Assembly: GCF_001005315.1 (NCBI RefSeq)
Contig: NZ_LBMG01000002.1
Coordinates: forward strand, 1 to 64,000
Length of the DNA: 64,000 bases
Reading direction: 5' to 3'
Source of the DNA: Kordia jejudonensis
Lineage (GTDB): Bacteria > Bacteroidota > Bacteroidia > Flavobacteriales > Flavobacteriaceae
The notes under the pieces: model-generated
Database searches by the model: none
What the model was told of the DNA's origin: nothing
Seen by the model: the letters and a program-made list of their open reading frames with translations, nothing else
Shown: piece by piece, positions 1 to 7,619 of the stretch
Numbering within the stretch: position 1 is the first letter of the stretch
Layout of the letters: each line of letters begins with the position of its first letter
Program-made: the position numbers and the translations under genes

Positions 1-182
1 ATGCATTAGAAAAACTAAAAGAAGACAAGCTATTTCGTTCGTATGATATTAAATCCATTGCATCAGAATTGGGTTTTAAATCCCCTGATTCCTTCTCAAG
101 AGCCTTTAAAAACAAAACGGGCATCTATCCGTCGTATTATATTAAAAATATCAACAAAATCAATAGTTCAGAAAGTATTTAA
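1..182 (+). CDS. AraC-family transcriptional regulator, C-terminal fragment
   Basis: The reading frame is open from base 3 to a TAA at 180-182 and encodes the last 59 residues of a protein that begins outside the window. The pattern ...SIASELGFKSPDSFSRAFK followed by NKTGIYPSYY is the second helix-turn-helix of AraC/XylS regulators, including the usual 'F-x-R-x-F-K-x-x-x-G-x-x-P-x-x-Y' run. The family binds DNA as a transcription regulator. The sensor part is not visible, so the signal is unknown. It precedes two small leader-peptide genes on the same strand, which could be its targets, but that is only neighbourhood inference. Confidence 0.85.
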   Translation, partial: ALEKLKEDKLFRSYDIKSIASELGFKSPDSFSRAFKNKTGIYPSYYIKNINKINSSESI

Positions 183-214
183 CAACCTTTAATTCGATAA
201 TAAACGGTTGTTTT
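181..214 (+). terminator. Weak hairpin at the end of the AraC gene
   Basis: AACAACC (181-187) pairs with GGTTGTT (205-211), followed by a short T-rich stretch. It overlaps the stop codon. It could be a weak terminator or chance. Confidence 0.35.
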
Positions 215-268
215 ACTTTGTTTTTTAACAAGCTACAACTACTTTCGATCACTCTAAAACATATTGTC

Positions 269-508
269 ATGAAGAAACAAAAAAAATTAAAATTAGGTAA
301 AATTAGTATTGCAGGAATTAGTACATTAAACTCAATTGTAGGTGGTGCACCTGATTCAATTGTAATATGTATAACACGTGATCAAGCTTGTCTTACTGAC
401 CTCTGCAATACAGATACTGGAGGACCATGTTCAACCACTCTACACACAAGAGCGAATAGCGATTATTGTGGAGGAAACGACCCTAGTCAAGGAGGAGAGA
501 TTTGCTAA
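269..508 (+). CDS. Small double-glycine leader peptide (RiPP-type precursor candidate)
   Basis: 79 residues starting MKKQKKLKLGKISIAGISTL. The ATG at 269 is preferred over an upstream in-frame start at 218 because it gives the basic MKK leader shared with six other small genes in the window. The leader ends in a Gly-Gly (VGG, residues 24-26), the usual processing site for peptidase-transporters. The following region is rich in Cys, Thr and Ser (five Cys: CITRDQAC, LCNT, GPC, YCGG, EIC). Bacteroidota proteins of this form are commonly annotated as class I lanthipeptide precursors. No modification enzyme or exporter is nearby, so modification is not shown. A strong terminator follows at 531. 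Confidence 0.7.
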   Translation: MKKQKKLKLGKISIAGISTLNSIVGGAPDSIVICITRDQACLTDLCNTDTGGPCSTTLHTRANSDYCGGNDPSQGGEIC

Positions 509-530
509 TAACTTGTATTCCAAAATTATT

Positions 531-566
531 AAAAGCGCATAAACCAAGTTTATGCGCTTTTTTTTC
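531..566 (+). terminator. Rho-independent terminator
   Basis: AAAGCGCATAAA and TTTATGCGCTTT form a 12-bp stem with a short loop, followed by a T-run. It ends the leader-peptide gene at 269-508. The same hairpin recurs at 789-822. Confidence 0.85.
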
Positions 567-612
567 GGAATGCTTTTTGTGAGTTTTATTATTAACTTAT
601 AAGATCAAAACT

Positions 613-762
613 ATGAAAAAAAACAAAGTACTTAATCTAAAAAAGAATACCATTTCTAAATTTCAGTCGCTTAAACTTACAGGTGGAACAACTATCAAAA
701 CTAAAGCAGAAAGTGATTTTTGTAGCTTAAATGAACTAAGCCAGCCAGGAAAAGTTTGTTAA
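613..762 (+). CDS. Small double-glycine leader peptide (49 residues)
   Basis: A 49-residue product starting MKKNKVLNLKKNTISKFQSL and continuing KLTGG (Gly-Gly at residues 24-25), then a short core with two Cys (FCSLNE...GKVC). The leader pattern, basic start then 'NxISKxQ' then a hydrophobic residue and TGG, matches the other small peptides here. It lies 104 bp after the first peptide gene and is followed by almost the same terminator, suggesting tandem duplication with divergence of the core. Function is unknown; the likely role is a ribosomally made, exported peptide. No modification genes are adjacent. Confidence 0.65.
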   Translation: MKKNKVLNLKKNTISKFQSLKLTGGTTIKTKAESDFCSLNELSQPGKVC

Positions 763-788
763 GACTCCCTTACATTGAACAGTATTTT

Positions 789-822
789 AAAAGCGCATAA
801 ACCAAGTTTATGCGCTTTTTTT
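789..822 (+). terminator. Rho-independent terminator, duplicate of the one at 531
   Basis: The stem AAAGCGCATAAA / TTTATGCGCTTT with loop and T-run is the same as at 531-566. It ends the 613-762 peptide gene. Confidence 0.85.
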
Positions 823-1020
823 ATCATCTCAACACATTCCCCAAAATTTGTTTTTGATGATATATATGTTTGTTATTGATTACAGTGTAAAACTATACCG
901 AAAGATTCATGTATCCAACTAAAATAAACTACGATTCGATAATTATAGGTGAGATAATAAAGATTTTAACTATTGATTTTCAAATAATTAAACTAAAACC
1001 CATGGTAATTTTTACGCAAT
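823..1020. other. AT-rich intergenic stretch
   Basis: Between the peptide terminator and the terminator of the minus-strand DUF5686 gene I see no ORF with a credible start, no RNA gene and no clear repeat. Confidence 0.5.
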
Positions 1021-1049
1021 AAAAAAAGTGAGTCTTTCAACTCACTTTT
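1021..1049 (-). terminator. Terminator of the DUF5686 gene
   Basis: AAAGTGAGT and ACTCACTTT form a hairpin. Read on the minus strand it is followed by a T-run (the A-run at 1021-1027). It lies 28 bp beyond the stop codon of the gene at 1077-3599. Confidence 0.75.
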
Positions 1050-1076
1050 CGTATAAATTCTTAAAAATTTTTCTTT

Positions 1077-3599
1077 CTAAAAATGGAATCCAAATGCACC
1101 TGTGACTCCAAATTGTCGTGCATCAATGTTATTTTTGTAATTTCCACGGAAGTTAAAGTCAATTCGGAAGACTTTAAAAATGTTACCAATTCCAAGTGAA
1201 TATTCCCAATATATTTGATTGTTTGGTGCAATTCTTTCTGTAGTAATACTTCTAAACGGTAAGCTTTGAAATGCGGGTATATTCATGTCTACATTTTCCT
1301 GAGAAATACTTCCCCAAACACCTCTAATCCCCACAATTTCACGCAAATTCAGCTTTCGCAAGAATGGAATTCTCGAAAAAAGACGTCCATTAAAGTTATG
1401 TTCTACGTGTAAAGAAGTGTAAGTATCAGTTACAAATTCGTAAAAGTTTAGTTGTGAAAAGGTATTATGAATGGAAAAATACGCTTGATTTCCAGGAACA
1501 ACATTTAACAAACTTAATGGCACAGTTCCAAATGTTTTTCCTGCTTCTAAAGTGGTGTATGTACGTCCAAAACCACCAACTTGAAACGGTTGCCTGTAAA
1601 ACAATTGTACTCTAGAGTAATTAAAATCACTATTAAATAAACCTTCTACGCCTCTACTATAATTTAAATAAATTCGTGGAAAATCATCATTCACTATTTT
1701 TCGTTCCACACCGTGACGAATGGTTTTTCTTCCAGGTGTCATATCAATAGAAAAGTTCACTTCCGATTGTACCAATCGATCATTTATACCATTTGGTGCT
1801 TGCGGATCTATATATGACAAACTAAATGTAGTTGGCGAAGCCGATCGCATGGTTTTATAGGAACTTCCCAAACGCATGGTTATGTTTTTCCAAGGTTCCA
1901 TTTGTATGGCAAATGTAGATAAATTAATATCTGTTAATCGATCACTATTTCCGCTAGCAAATAATGCTGATGAAGCAAAACTTCTTCCCAATACATTGTC
2001 ATTTACTGTTAAACTTACACCAGTTTGCTCTACATCACGACGATTTCCAGCAGAAATTATCAAACGGTTTTTAGGATCTAACAACCACTTTCCTGAAATT
2101 CCATATTTAAACTTGTTGTCTCTAAAACCATAAGCGCCATAACCTTCAATTCGCCATTTATCATTAGGGCCGAAATACGTTCGTCCACCTGCACGCACAC
2201 GAATTCCTTCAACATCATTGAACCCAAATGTTGAAAAAATTGGTCCGTAATCAAGATTGTATTTGTCAAATTCGACATAACCCGAAGCCAAAATTGAAGC
2301 CAAACTGTATAAACGTTTAAATTTTGGAACTGTCTTTAAAGTATCCAGCATTTTATAAACGCCTTGTTCGTCCTTATTCAACTTTTCCATTCGATTTTCT
2401 TGCCAAAAAGCATCATCACGTTCGTAAATCTCTTCGTTAAACGGATTGATCTCTTCGCTATAAAACTCTGCAGGTTTCTCTTCATCAAACACGTAATTAT
2501 CATACAATGTTGTACGTTTTCCATATACACCTTTTGATTTTTCTTTTTTGTTTAAAGCAAAATCAGACAGCATATAATCACGCTTAAGCAGAAATACAGA
2601 ATCATTAATTACATCGAATTCTTGTTCTATGTAAATTTCCTTTACCCAGTTAATATTGGCACTTTTACTCGCTTGAAGATTTATTTTTTTGATGGCAAAT
2701 GTAGAATCGTTTACCCAAAAATCGCCTTTAAAGGTCAATTCGTTCTTACGTCGTGGATAAAATATAATATTATAACAATATTTATTGTCAATATAGGCTG
2801 TATCAGCTAATACATAATTGTAGGTGTTGATTCCTGTACGCGATAATGGACTTGTAAAACTCTTGTCAAAAAACTTTAAATAATTATCATAAATATCATA
2901 ATCGGCATACAAATCTTTGATAAAAGCAGTAATGGTTTCATTGCTACTAAAACCTGAATTTTTGTTCCCTAAAAGATCTTCTTTGACTTTATTTTTTACA
3001 TTATCGCCATATACTTTTGAAACGGCTTCATTGATAAAAATAGGCAAGTATGTTTTTCCTGTAACGCTGGAAGTATCTATTTCTTCAAAAATAAATTCCA
3101 TGCCACGAAACAGTCTGCTTTTCATCATGGCACTATCAATCGTATTCAAGTCAAACTCTACTTTTTCATACTTATCGTAGGCATATTGTTTAAACTGATT
3201 GACTCCATTGAACCGTTTTCGCTTCCAAATTTTTCGTAAAATATCAATGGCAGGATTGTTCTTCTTAGACTGTTTCCCTGAAACGACTACAACAGCTTTT
3301 AGTTTTTCTCCTTCTTCAAGGACAATTTCCATTTTGTAGTTAATGCGCTTCTCTAACTTGATTTCTTTCGTTGTAAACCCAATAAATGAAACTATAATAA
3401 CATCATATGTTTTATCTGATTCTAAATAAAAGCGTCCATCTTCATTACTAATCGTTCCTTCAATTGAATTTTTGAATACAACATTTGCAAAAGGAACAGG
3501 TTCGCCTGATTTATCTTTAATGAGTCCACTTACTTTGGTCTGCGAATATCCTGTGTAACAAATAAATAGGGCTAAAAAACAATATAGGGTAGTCTTCAA
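1077..3599 (-). CDS. DUF5686 / carboxypeptidase-regulatory-like outer membrane protein
   Basis: 840 residues. Residues 1-19 are a signal peptide ending GYSQ. Residues about 20-105 are a CarboxypepD_reg-like beta-sandwich (SGEPVPFANVVF, then TISNEDGRFYL). The remainder is the DUF5686 region, ending in many amphipathic strands and a C-terminal phenylalanine (FGFHF), as in outer-membrane barrels. The family is widespread in Bacteroidota; its role is unknown, though the N-terminal domain is shared with TonB-dependent receptors. The start is TTG at 3597-3599: no ATG lies in or just before the signal peptide and the in-frame upstream region offers none. It stands alone, with terminators on both sides. 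Confidence 0.85.
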   Translation of the reverse strand: MKTTLYCFLALFICYTGYSQTKVSGLIKDKSGEPVPFANVVFKNSIEGTISNEDGRFYLESDKTYDVIIVSFIGFTTKEIKLEKRINYKMEIVLEEGEKLKAVVVVSGKQSKKNNPAIDILRKIWKRKRFNGVNQFKQYAYDKYEKVEFDLNTIDSAMMKSRLFRGMEFIFEEIDTSSVTGKTYLPIFINEAVSKVYGDNVKNKVKEDLLGNKNSGFSSNETITAFIKDLYADYDIYDNYLKFFDKSFTSPLSRTGINTYNYVLADTAYIDNKYCYNIIFYPRRKNELTFKGDFWVNDSTFAIKKINLQASKSANINWVKEIYIEQEFDVINDSVFLLKRDYMLSDFALNKKEKSKGVYGKRTTLYDNYVFDEEKPAEFYSEEINPFNEEIYERDDAFWQENRMEKLNKDEQGVYKMLDTLKTVPKFKRLYSLASILASGYVEFDKYNLDYGPIFSTFGFNDVEGIRVRAGGRTYFGPNDKWRIEGYGAYGFRDNKFKYGISGKWLLDPKNRLIISAGNRRDVEQTGVSLTVNDNVLGRSFASSALFASGNSDRLTDINLSTFAIQMEPWKNITMRLGSSYKTMRSASPTTFSLSYIDPQAPNGINDRLVQSEVNFSIDMTPGRKTIRHGVERKIVNDDFPRIYLNYSRGVEGLFNSDFNYSRVQLFYRQPFQVGGFGRTYTTLEAGKTFGTVPLSLLNVVPGNQAYFSIHNTFSQLNFYEFVTDTYTSLHVEHNFNGRLFSRIPFLRKLNLREIVGIRGVWGSISQENVDMNIPAFQSLPFRSITTERIAPNNQIYWEYSLGIGNIFKVFRIDFNFRGNYKNNIDARQFGVTGAFGFHF

Positions 3600-3611
3600 A
3601 TTCTTATGTTT

Positions 3612-3660
3612 TAAAAAACAAAAACTTCATCAACAAACATGCCGATGAAGCTTTTTTTAT
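3612..3660 (-). terminator. Terminator after pdhB (bidirectional form)
   Basis: CTTCATC (3625-3631) pairs with GATGAAG (3644-3650). It is flanked by an A-run on the left and a T-run on the right, so it can work in either direction. It sits 16 bp past the pdhB stop and just before the start of the DUF5686 gene. Confidence 0.7.
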
Positions 3661-3675
3661 GTTAAAAGTACTGTT

Positions 3676-4653
3676 TTACTTGTACATTACTTTTTTGACA
3701 GCTTTAATCACATCGTTGTGATTTGGTAACCATTCTTCCAATAATACTGGAGAATATGGTGCTGGCGTGTCAGCCGTATTTATTTTTTGAATTGGCGCAT
3801 CTAAGTAATCAAATGCTTGTGCTTGTACTTGATATACAATTTCAGTAGACACATTTCCAAAAGGCCATGCTTCTTCCAAAATAACCAATCTATTTGTTTT
3901 CTTCACAGAAGTCAAAATGGCATCGTGATCCATTGGACGAACTGTACGCAAATCGATAATTTCACAAGAAATTCCTTCTTTTGCTAATTCGTCTGCTGCT
4001 TTGTAAGCTTCTTTGATAATTTTACCAAAAGAAACAATCGTAACATCCGTTCCTTCACGTTTTATATCTGCAACGCCTAACGGAATTGTATATTCGCCTT
4101 CAGGCACTTCTCCTTTATCTCCATACATTTGCTCAGATTCCATAAAAATAACTGGATCATTATCTCTAATGGCAGTTTTCAATAATCCTTTTGCATCATA
4201 CACATTAGAAGGAACAACAACTTTTAAGCCTGGGCAATTTGCAAACCAGCTTTCAAAAGCTTGTGAATGTGTTGCTGCTAACTGTCCAGCTGAAGCTGTA
4301 GGTCCACGAAATACGATAGGAACATTTAACTGTCCGCCTGACATTTGACGCATTTTTGCGGCATTGTTGATAATTTGGTCAATCCCTACCAATGCAAAGT
4401 TAAACGTCATGAACTCAATAATTGGTCGGTTTCCGTTCATTGCCGAACCAACTCCGATTCCTGCAAAACCTAATTCTGCAATTGGCGTATCAATAATACG
4501 ATCTGCTCCAAACTCATCAAGCATTCCTTTTGAAGCCTTGTAAGCTCCATTATATTCGGCAACTTCTTCTCCCATTAAATAAATGCTATCATCTGCTCGC
4601 ATTTCTTCGCTCATAGCTTCGGCTACCGCTTCTCTAAACTGTATTGTTCTCAT
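3676..4653 (-). CDS. pdhB: Pyruvate dehydrogenase complex E1 component, beta subunit
   Basis: 325 residues, the normal length for E1 beta. With E1 alpha and thiamine diphosphate it decarboxylates pyruvate and passes the acetyl group to lipoyl-E2, feeding the TCA cycle. Seen: the N-terminal pyrimidine-binding domain with the GEEVAEYNGAYK motif carrying the cofactor-activating Glu, the DTPIAELGFAGIGVGSA segment, and a C-terminal transketolase domain (from about residue 195) with DLRTVRPMD and EEAWPFGNVS. The alpha subunit and E2 are not in the window, so pdhB is unlinked here. Branched-chain E1 beta is a relative, but this sequence fits the pyruvate type best. Confidence 0.9.
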   Translation of the reverse strand: MRTIQFREAVAEAMSEEMRADDSIYLMGEEVAEYNGAYKASKGMLDEFGADRIIDTPIAELGFAGIGVGSAMNGNRPIIEFMTFNFALVGIDQIINNAAKMRQMSGGQLNVPIVFRGPTASAGQLAATHSQAFESWFANCPGLKVVVPSNVYDAKGLLKTAIRDNDPVIFMESEQMYGDKGEVPEGEYTIPLGVADIKREGTDVTIVSFGKIIKEAYKAADELAKEGISCEIIDLRTVRPMDHDAILTSVKKTNRLVILEEAWPFGNVSTEIVYQVQAQAFDYLDAPIQKINTADTPAPYSPVLLEEWLPNHNDVIKAVKKVMYK

Positions 4654-5093
4654 ACAATTATTATTGTTTTAAAAAAGTGAAAAACAAAAATAACAATTAA
4701 TTCTAAAAATGAGAATACCAAAATCAAACATTTATCAAAGTGAGTCGTTTTTGTGATTTCTTCAGTAAATCCAAGAAAATATTATGCATCTTCTTTATTT
4801 TCAGTGCTAAAAATTGTTAAAAAATCTTCTTCATACTTTTTCTACACGCAAATTAATGCAGAAATATGACCGCTTTTGAGATTTTTTACACAAATAAACG
4901 AGCTTTTGCAAAAGCATTTTATCACAAAAACTTGATAAATTAGCCTCAAACACAGTTAAATATTATTAATAATGGAAAAAAGTAGCCTGAAAATAAAAAA
5001 TAATTAAAATTTATTATGCACGCACAGTATTTTTAGAGAAATTATCAGTATCTTCGTAAAAAATTTCAAAAAACACTAAAAACATATATATCA
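4654..5093. promoter_or_regulatory. Divergent promoter region between pdhB and etfB
   Basis: 440 AT-rich bases between two divergent genes. No ORF or RNA gene is evident. For etfB, TATCTTCG at 5049-5056 is one base from the Bacteroidota -7 box TAnnTTTG. For pdhB, TATTTTTG lies on the minus strand at 4685-4692. Neither has a well-spaced -33 TTTG, so both are tentative. Confidence 0.35.
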
Positions 5094-5840
5094 ATGAAAA
5101 TATTAGTATGTATTAGTCACGTGCCTGACACTACTTCAAAAATCAATTTTACAGAAGGAGATACTAAATTTGATACTACTGGTGTGCAATTTGTGATTAA
5201 CCCAAATGATGAATTTGGATTAACTCGCGCCATGTGGTTCAAAGAAAAACAAGGAGCATCCGTAGACGTTATTAATGTTGGAGGAGCAGAAACTGAACCA
5301 ACACTTCGCAAAGCCTTAGCTATTGGTGCAGATAAAGCAATTCGTGTAAACGCAGAAGCAACTGACGGTTTTTTTGTTGCCAAACAATTAGCCAACGTTG
5401 CAAAAGAAGGTGGTTACGATTTAGTAATTGCAGGTAGAGAATCAATTGACTACAACGGTGGAATGGTTCCTGGAATGTTAGCCGAATTAATTGATGCTAA
5501 CTTTGTAAACAACTGTATCAGTCTTGAAATTGATGGAACTGACGCAAAAGCAGTTCGTGAAATTGATGGCGGAAAAGAAACTTCAACGACAGCATTACCA
5601 TTAGTAATTGGTGGACAAAAAGGATTAGTTGAAGAAAGCGACTTACGTATTCCAAACATGAGAGGAATTATGATGGCGCGTAAAAAACCTTTAACAGTAG
5701 TTGATGCTACAGATGCTGGAAAAGAAACTACAGCTGTTAAATTTGAAAAACCAGCACCAAAAGGAGCGGTAAAATTAGTTGACGCTGCAAACATTGATGA
5801 ATTAATTAGCTTACTTCACAATGAAGCAAAAGTGATTTAA
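5094..5840 (+). CDS. etfB: Electron transfer flavoprotein, beta subunit
   Basis: 248 residues, typical for EtfB/FixA. With EtfA it forms a soluble FAD- and AMP-binding heterodimer that takes electrons from acyl-CoA dehydrogenases and passes them to ETF:quinone oxidoreductase. Seen: the N-terminal MKILVCISHVPDT start, the AMP-site segment DLVIAGRESIDYNGGMVPG at about residues 110-130, and the family signature region LPLVIGGQKGL...LRIPNMRGIM with KKPL. It is first in a two-gene operon: etfA begins 65 bp later. Carbon flux through fatty acid and branched-chain amino acid breakdown is the expected context. Confidence 0.95.
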   Translation: MKILVCISHVPDTTSKINFTEGDTKFDTTGVQFVINPNDEFGLTRAMWFKEKQGASVDVINVGGAETEPTLRKALAIGADKAIRVNAEATDGFFVAKQLANVAKEGGYDLVIAGRESIDYNGGMVPGMLAELIDANFVNNCISLEIDGTDAKAVREIDGGKETSTTALPLVIGGQKGLVEESDLRIPNMRGIMMARKKPLTVVDATDAGKETTAVKFEKPAPKGAVKLVDAANIDELISLLHNEAKVI

Positions 5841-5905
5841 TCGAAAGACAAAATCGAATTAATGTTTCAATCATTTAATCTTTAAATCATTAAATTAAAA
5901 AAATC

Positions 5906-6874
5906 ATGTCAGTTTTAGTATATACAGAATCAGATCAAGGAAAACTCAAAAAAGCAGCTTTTGAAGTTGCTTCCTATGCAAAAGAAGTTGCAAACCAATT
6001 AGGAACTACTGTTACAGCAGTTACTATCAATGCTGAAAACACTGCCGAATTAGGAAACTATGGTGTAGACAAAGTATTAACTGTATCAGCAGACAACTTA
6101 AAAGACTTTAACTCAAAAGCATACGCTTCGGTTTTACAACAAGCAGCACAACAAGAAGGTGCCAAAGTAGTTGTGGTAAGCTCTAGCGCAGACAGCAAAA
6201 CATTAGCGCCAAGCCTAGCCGTAGGATTGCAAGCTGGTTACGCTTCAAATGTAGTTGCTGCACCAACAAATACAAGTCCGTTTACCGTAAAAAGAACCGC
6301 ATTTACAAACAAAGCATTCAACTTTACAGAAATAAACTCTGATGTGAAAATTGTTGGCGTTTCTAACAATGCATTCGGATTGGTTGAAAATAGTGGTGCC
6401 GCTACAGCGGAATCGTTCTCGCCAAGTTTAGACGACTCGTTATTTGGTGTAAAAGTTGACAACGTAGACAAAGTAACTGGAAAAGTTACCATTGCAGATG
6501 CAGACGTAGTCGTTTCGGCAGGAAGAGGATTAAAAGGTCCTGAAAACTGGGGAATGGTTGAAGAATTAGCAGACGTTTTAGGTGCTGCAACAGCCTGCTC
6601 AAAACCAGTTTCTGACTTAGGATGGAGACCACACGGAGAACACGTTGGGCAAACAGGAAAGCCTGTAGCATCGAACTTATATATTGCTATCGGAATTTCT
6701 GGAGCTATTCAGCATTTAGCTGGAATCAACGCTTCGAAAGTAAAAGTTGTCATCAATACTGACCCTGAAGCTCCTTTCTTCAAAGCAGCTGATTACGGTG
6801 TTGTAGGAGATGCGTTTGAAGTTGTTCCAACACTAATCGAAAAATTGAAAGAATTTAAAGCGAATAACGCATAA
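5906..6874 (+). CDS. etfA: Electron transfer flavoprotein, alpha subunit
   Basis: 322 residues, normal for EtfA. The N-terminal half is a nucleotide-binding-like ETF domain. The C-terminal half carries the FAD site: SAGRGLKGPENW at about residue 204, then GWRPHGEHVGQTGKPV and LYIAIGISGAIQHLAG, which match the ETF alpha signature. Electron carrier partner of EtfB. Cotranscription is expected from the 65-bp spacing and shared strand. A strong terminator at 6901 closes the operon. Confidence 0.95.
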   Translation: MSVLVYTESDQGKLKKAAFEVASYAKEVANQLGTTVTAVTINAENTAELGNYGVDKVLTVSADNLKDFNSKAYASVLQQAAQQEGAKVVVVSSSADSKTLAPSLAVGLQAGYASNVVAAPTNTSPFTVKRTAFTNKAFNFTEINSDVKIVGVSNNAFGLVENSGAATAESFSPSLDDSLFGVKVDNVDKVTGKVTIADADVVVSAGRGLKGPENWGMVEELADVLGAATACSKPVSDLGWRPHGEHVGQTGKPVASNLYIAIGISGAIQHLAGINASKVKVVINTDPEAPFFKAADYGVVGDAFEVVPTLIEKLKEFKANNA

Positions 6875-6900
6875 TTTTTTTTAAATTGTGCCCAACTAAG

Positions 6901-6945
6901 GGCTGTCTAAAATGGGAAATCCCTTCTTTTAGACAGCCTTTTTTT
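6901..6945 (+). terminator. Terminator of the etfBA operon
   Basis: GGCTGTCTAAAA pairs perfectly with TTTTAGACAGCC, followed by seven T. The stem sequence resembles the outer arms of the dispersed repeats at 17979, 21376 and 29095. Confidence 0.9.
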
Positions 6946-6967
6946 ATGTTCATGCATTCACAAACAA

Positions 6968-7606
6968 ATGAGTTTAGTAAAACTAAATATTAAAGGAATC
7001 TCTTATAGTCAAACACAAAATGGTGCATACGCGCTTATTTTGAATGAGATTGATGGAGATCGAAAACTACCTATAGTCATTGGCGCTTTCGAAGCCCAAT
7101 CTATTGCCATTGCGCTCGAAAAAGAAATAAAACCACCGCGTCCACTTACACACGATCTTTTCAAAAACTTTGCAGATCGGTTTGATATTGTTGTCAAACA
7201 AGTCATAATTCACAAACTAGTTGATGGTGTTTTCTATTCGAGTATTATCTGCGAACGCGATAAAATTGAAGAAATTATTGACGCGCGAACTTCGGATGCA
7301 ATTGCCTTAGCGCTTCGTTTTGACGCTCCTATTTTTACCTACAAAACAATTTTAGACAAAGCTGGTATTTTCTTAAAATTGACTTCCAAAGAAGAGGAAG
7401 AAGCTGCTGAAAAAGAAAGCATCGTAGTCGATGAATTATTTACGGAAGAAGAAGCCGAAATTGTTGAAAATAATCCTGATAATGGATTAAAATCGCTTTC
7501 ACTTCAAGAATTATACAACATGTTAGATGGCGCTGTAGCAGACGAAGATTACGAAAAAGCTGCCAGACTCCGCGACGAGATTTCTAACCGAGAAAACAAA
7601 AAATAA
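6968..7606 (+). CDS. Bifunctional nuclease (DUF151) family protein with UVR motif
   Basis: 212 residues. Residues 1-135 are the DUF151/BFN domain (ISYSQTQNGAYALILNE, PIVIGAFEAQSIAIALE, then ARTSDAIALALRF), known from plant and Thermotoga proteins with DNase/RNase activity. An acidic linker (SKEEEEAAEKES) leads to a C-terminal UVR motif at about residues 172-210 (MLDGAVADEDYEKAARLRDE), as in the UvrB/UvrC contact helix pair. A role in nucleic acid turnover or repair is inferred from the domains. It lies 13 bp before the nucleoside transporter gene, so the two probably form an operon. Confidence 0.85.
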   Translation: MSLVKLNIKGISYSQTQNGAYALILNEIDGDRKLPIVIGAFEAQSIAIALEKEIKPPRPLTHDLFKNFADRFDIVVKQVIIHKLVDGVFYSSIICERDKIEEIIDARTSDAIALALRFDAPIFTYKTILDKAGIFLKLTSKEEEEAAEKESIVVDELFTEEEAEIVENNPDNGLKSLSLQELYNMLDGAVADEDYEKAARLRDEISNRENKK

Positions 7607-7619
7607 AAACCCTTTTCAT

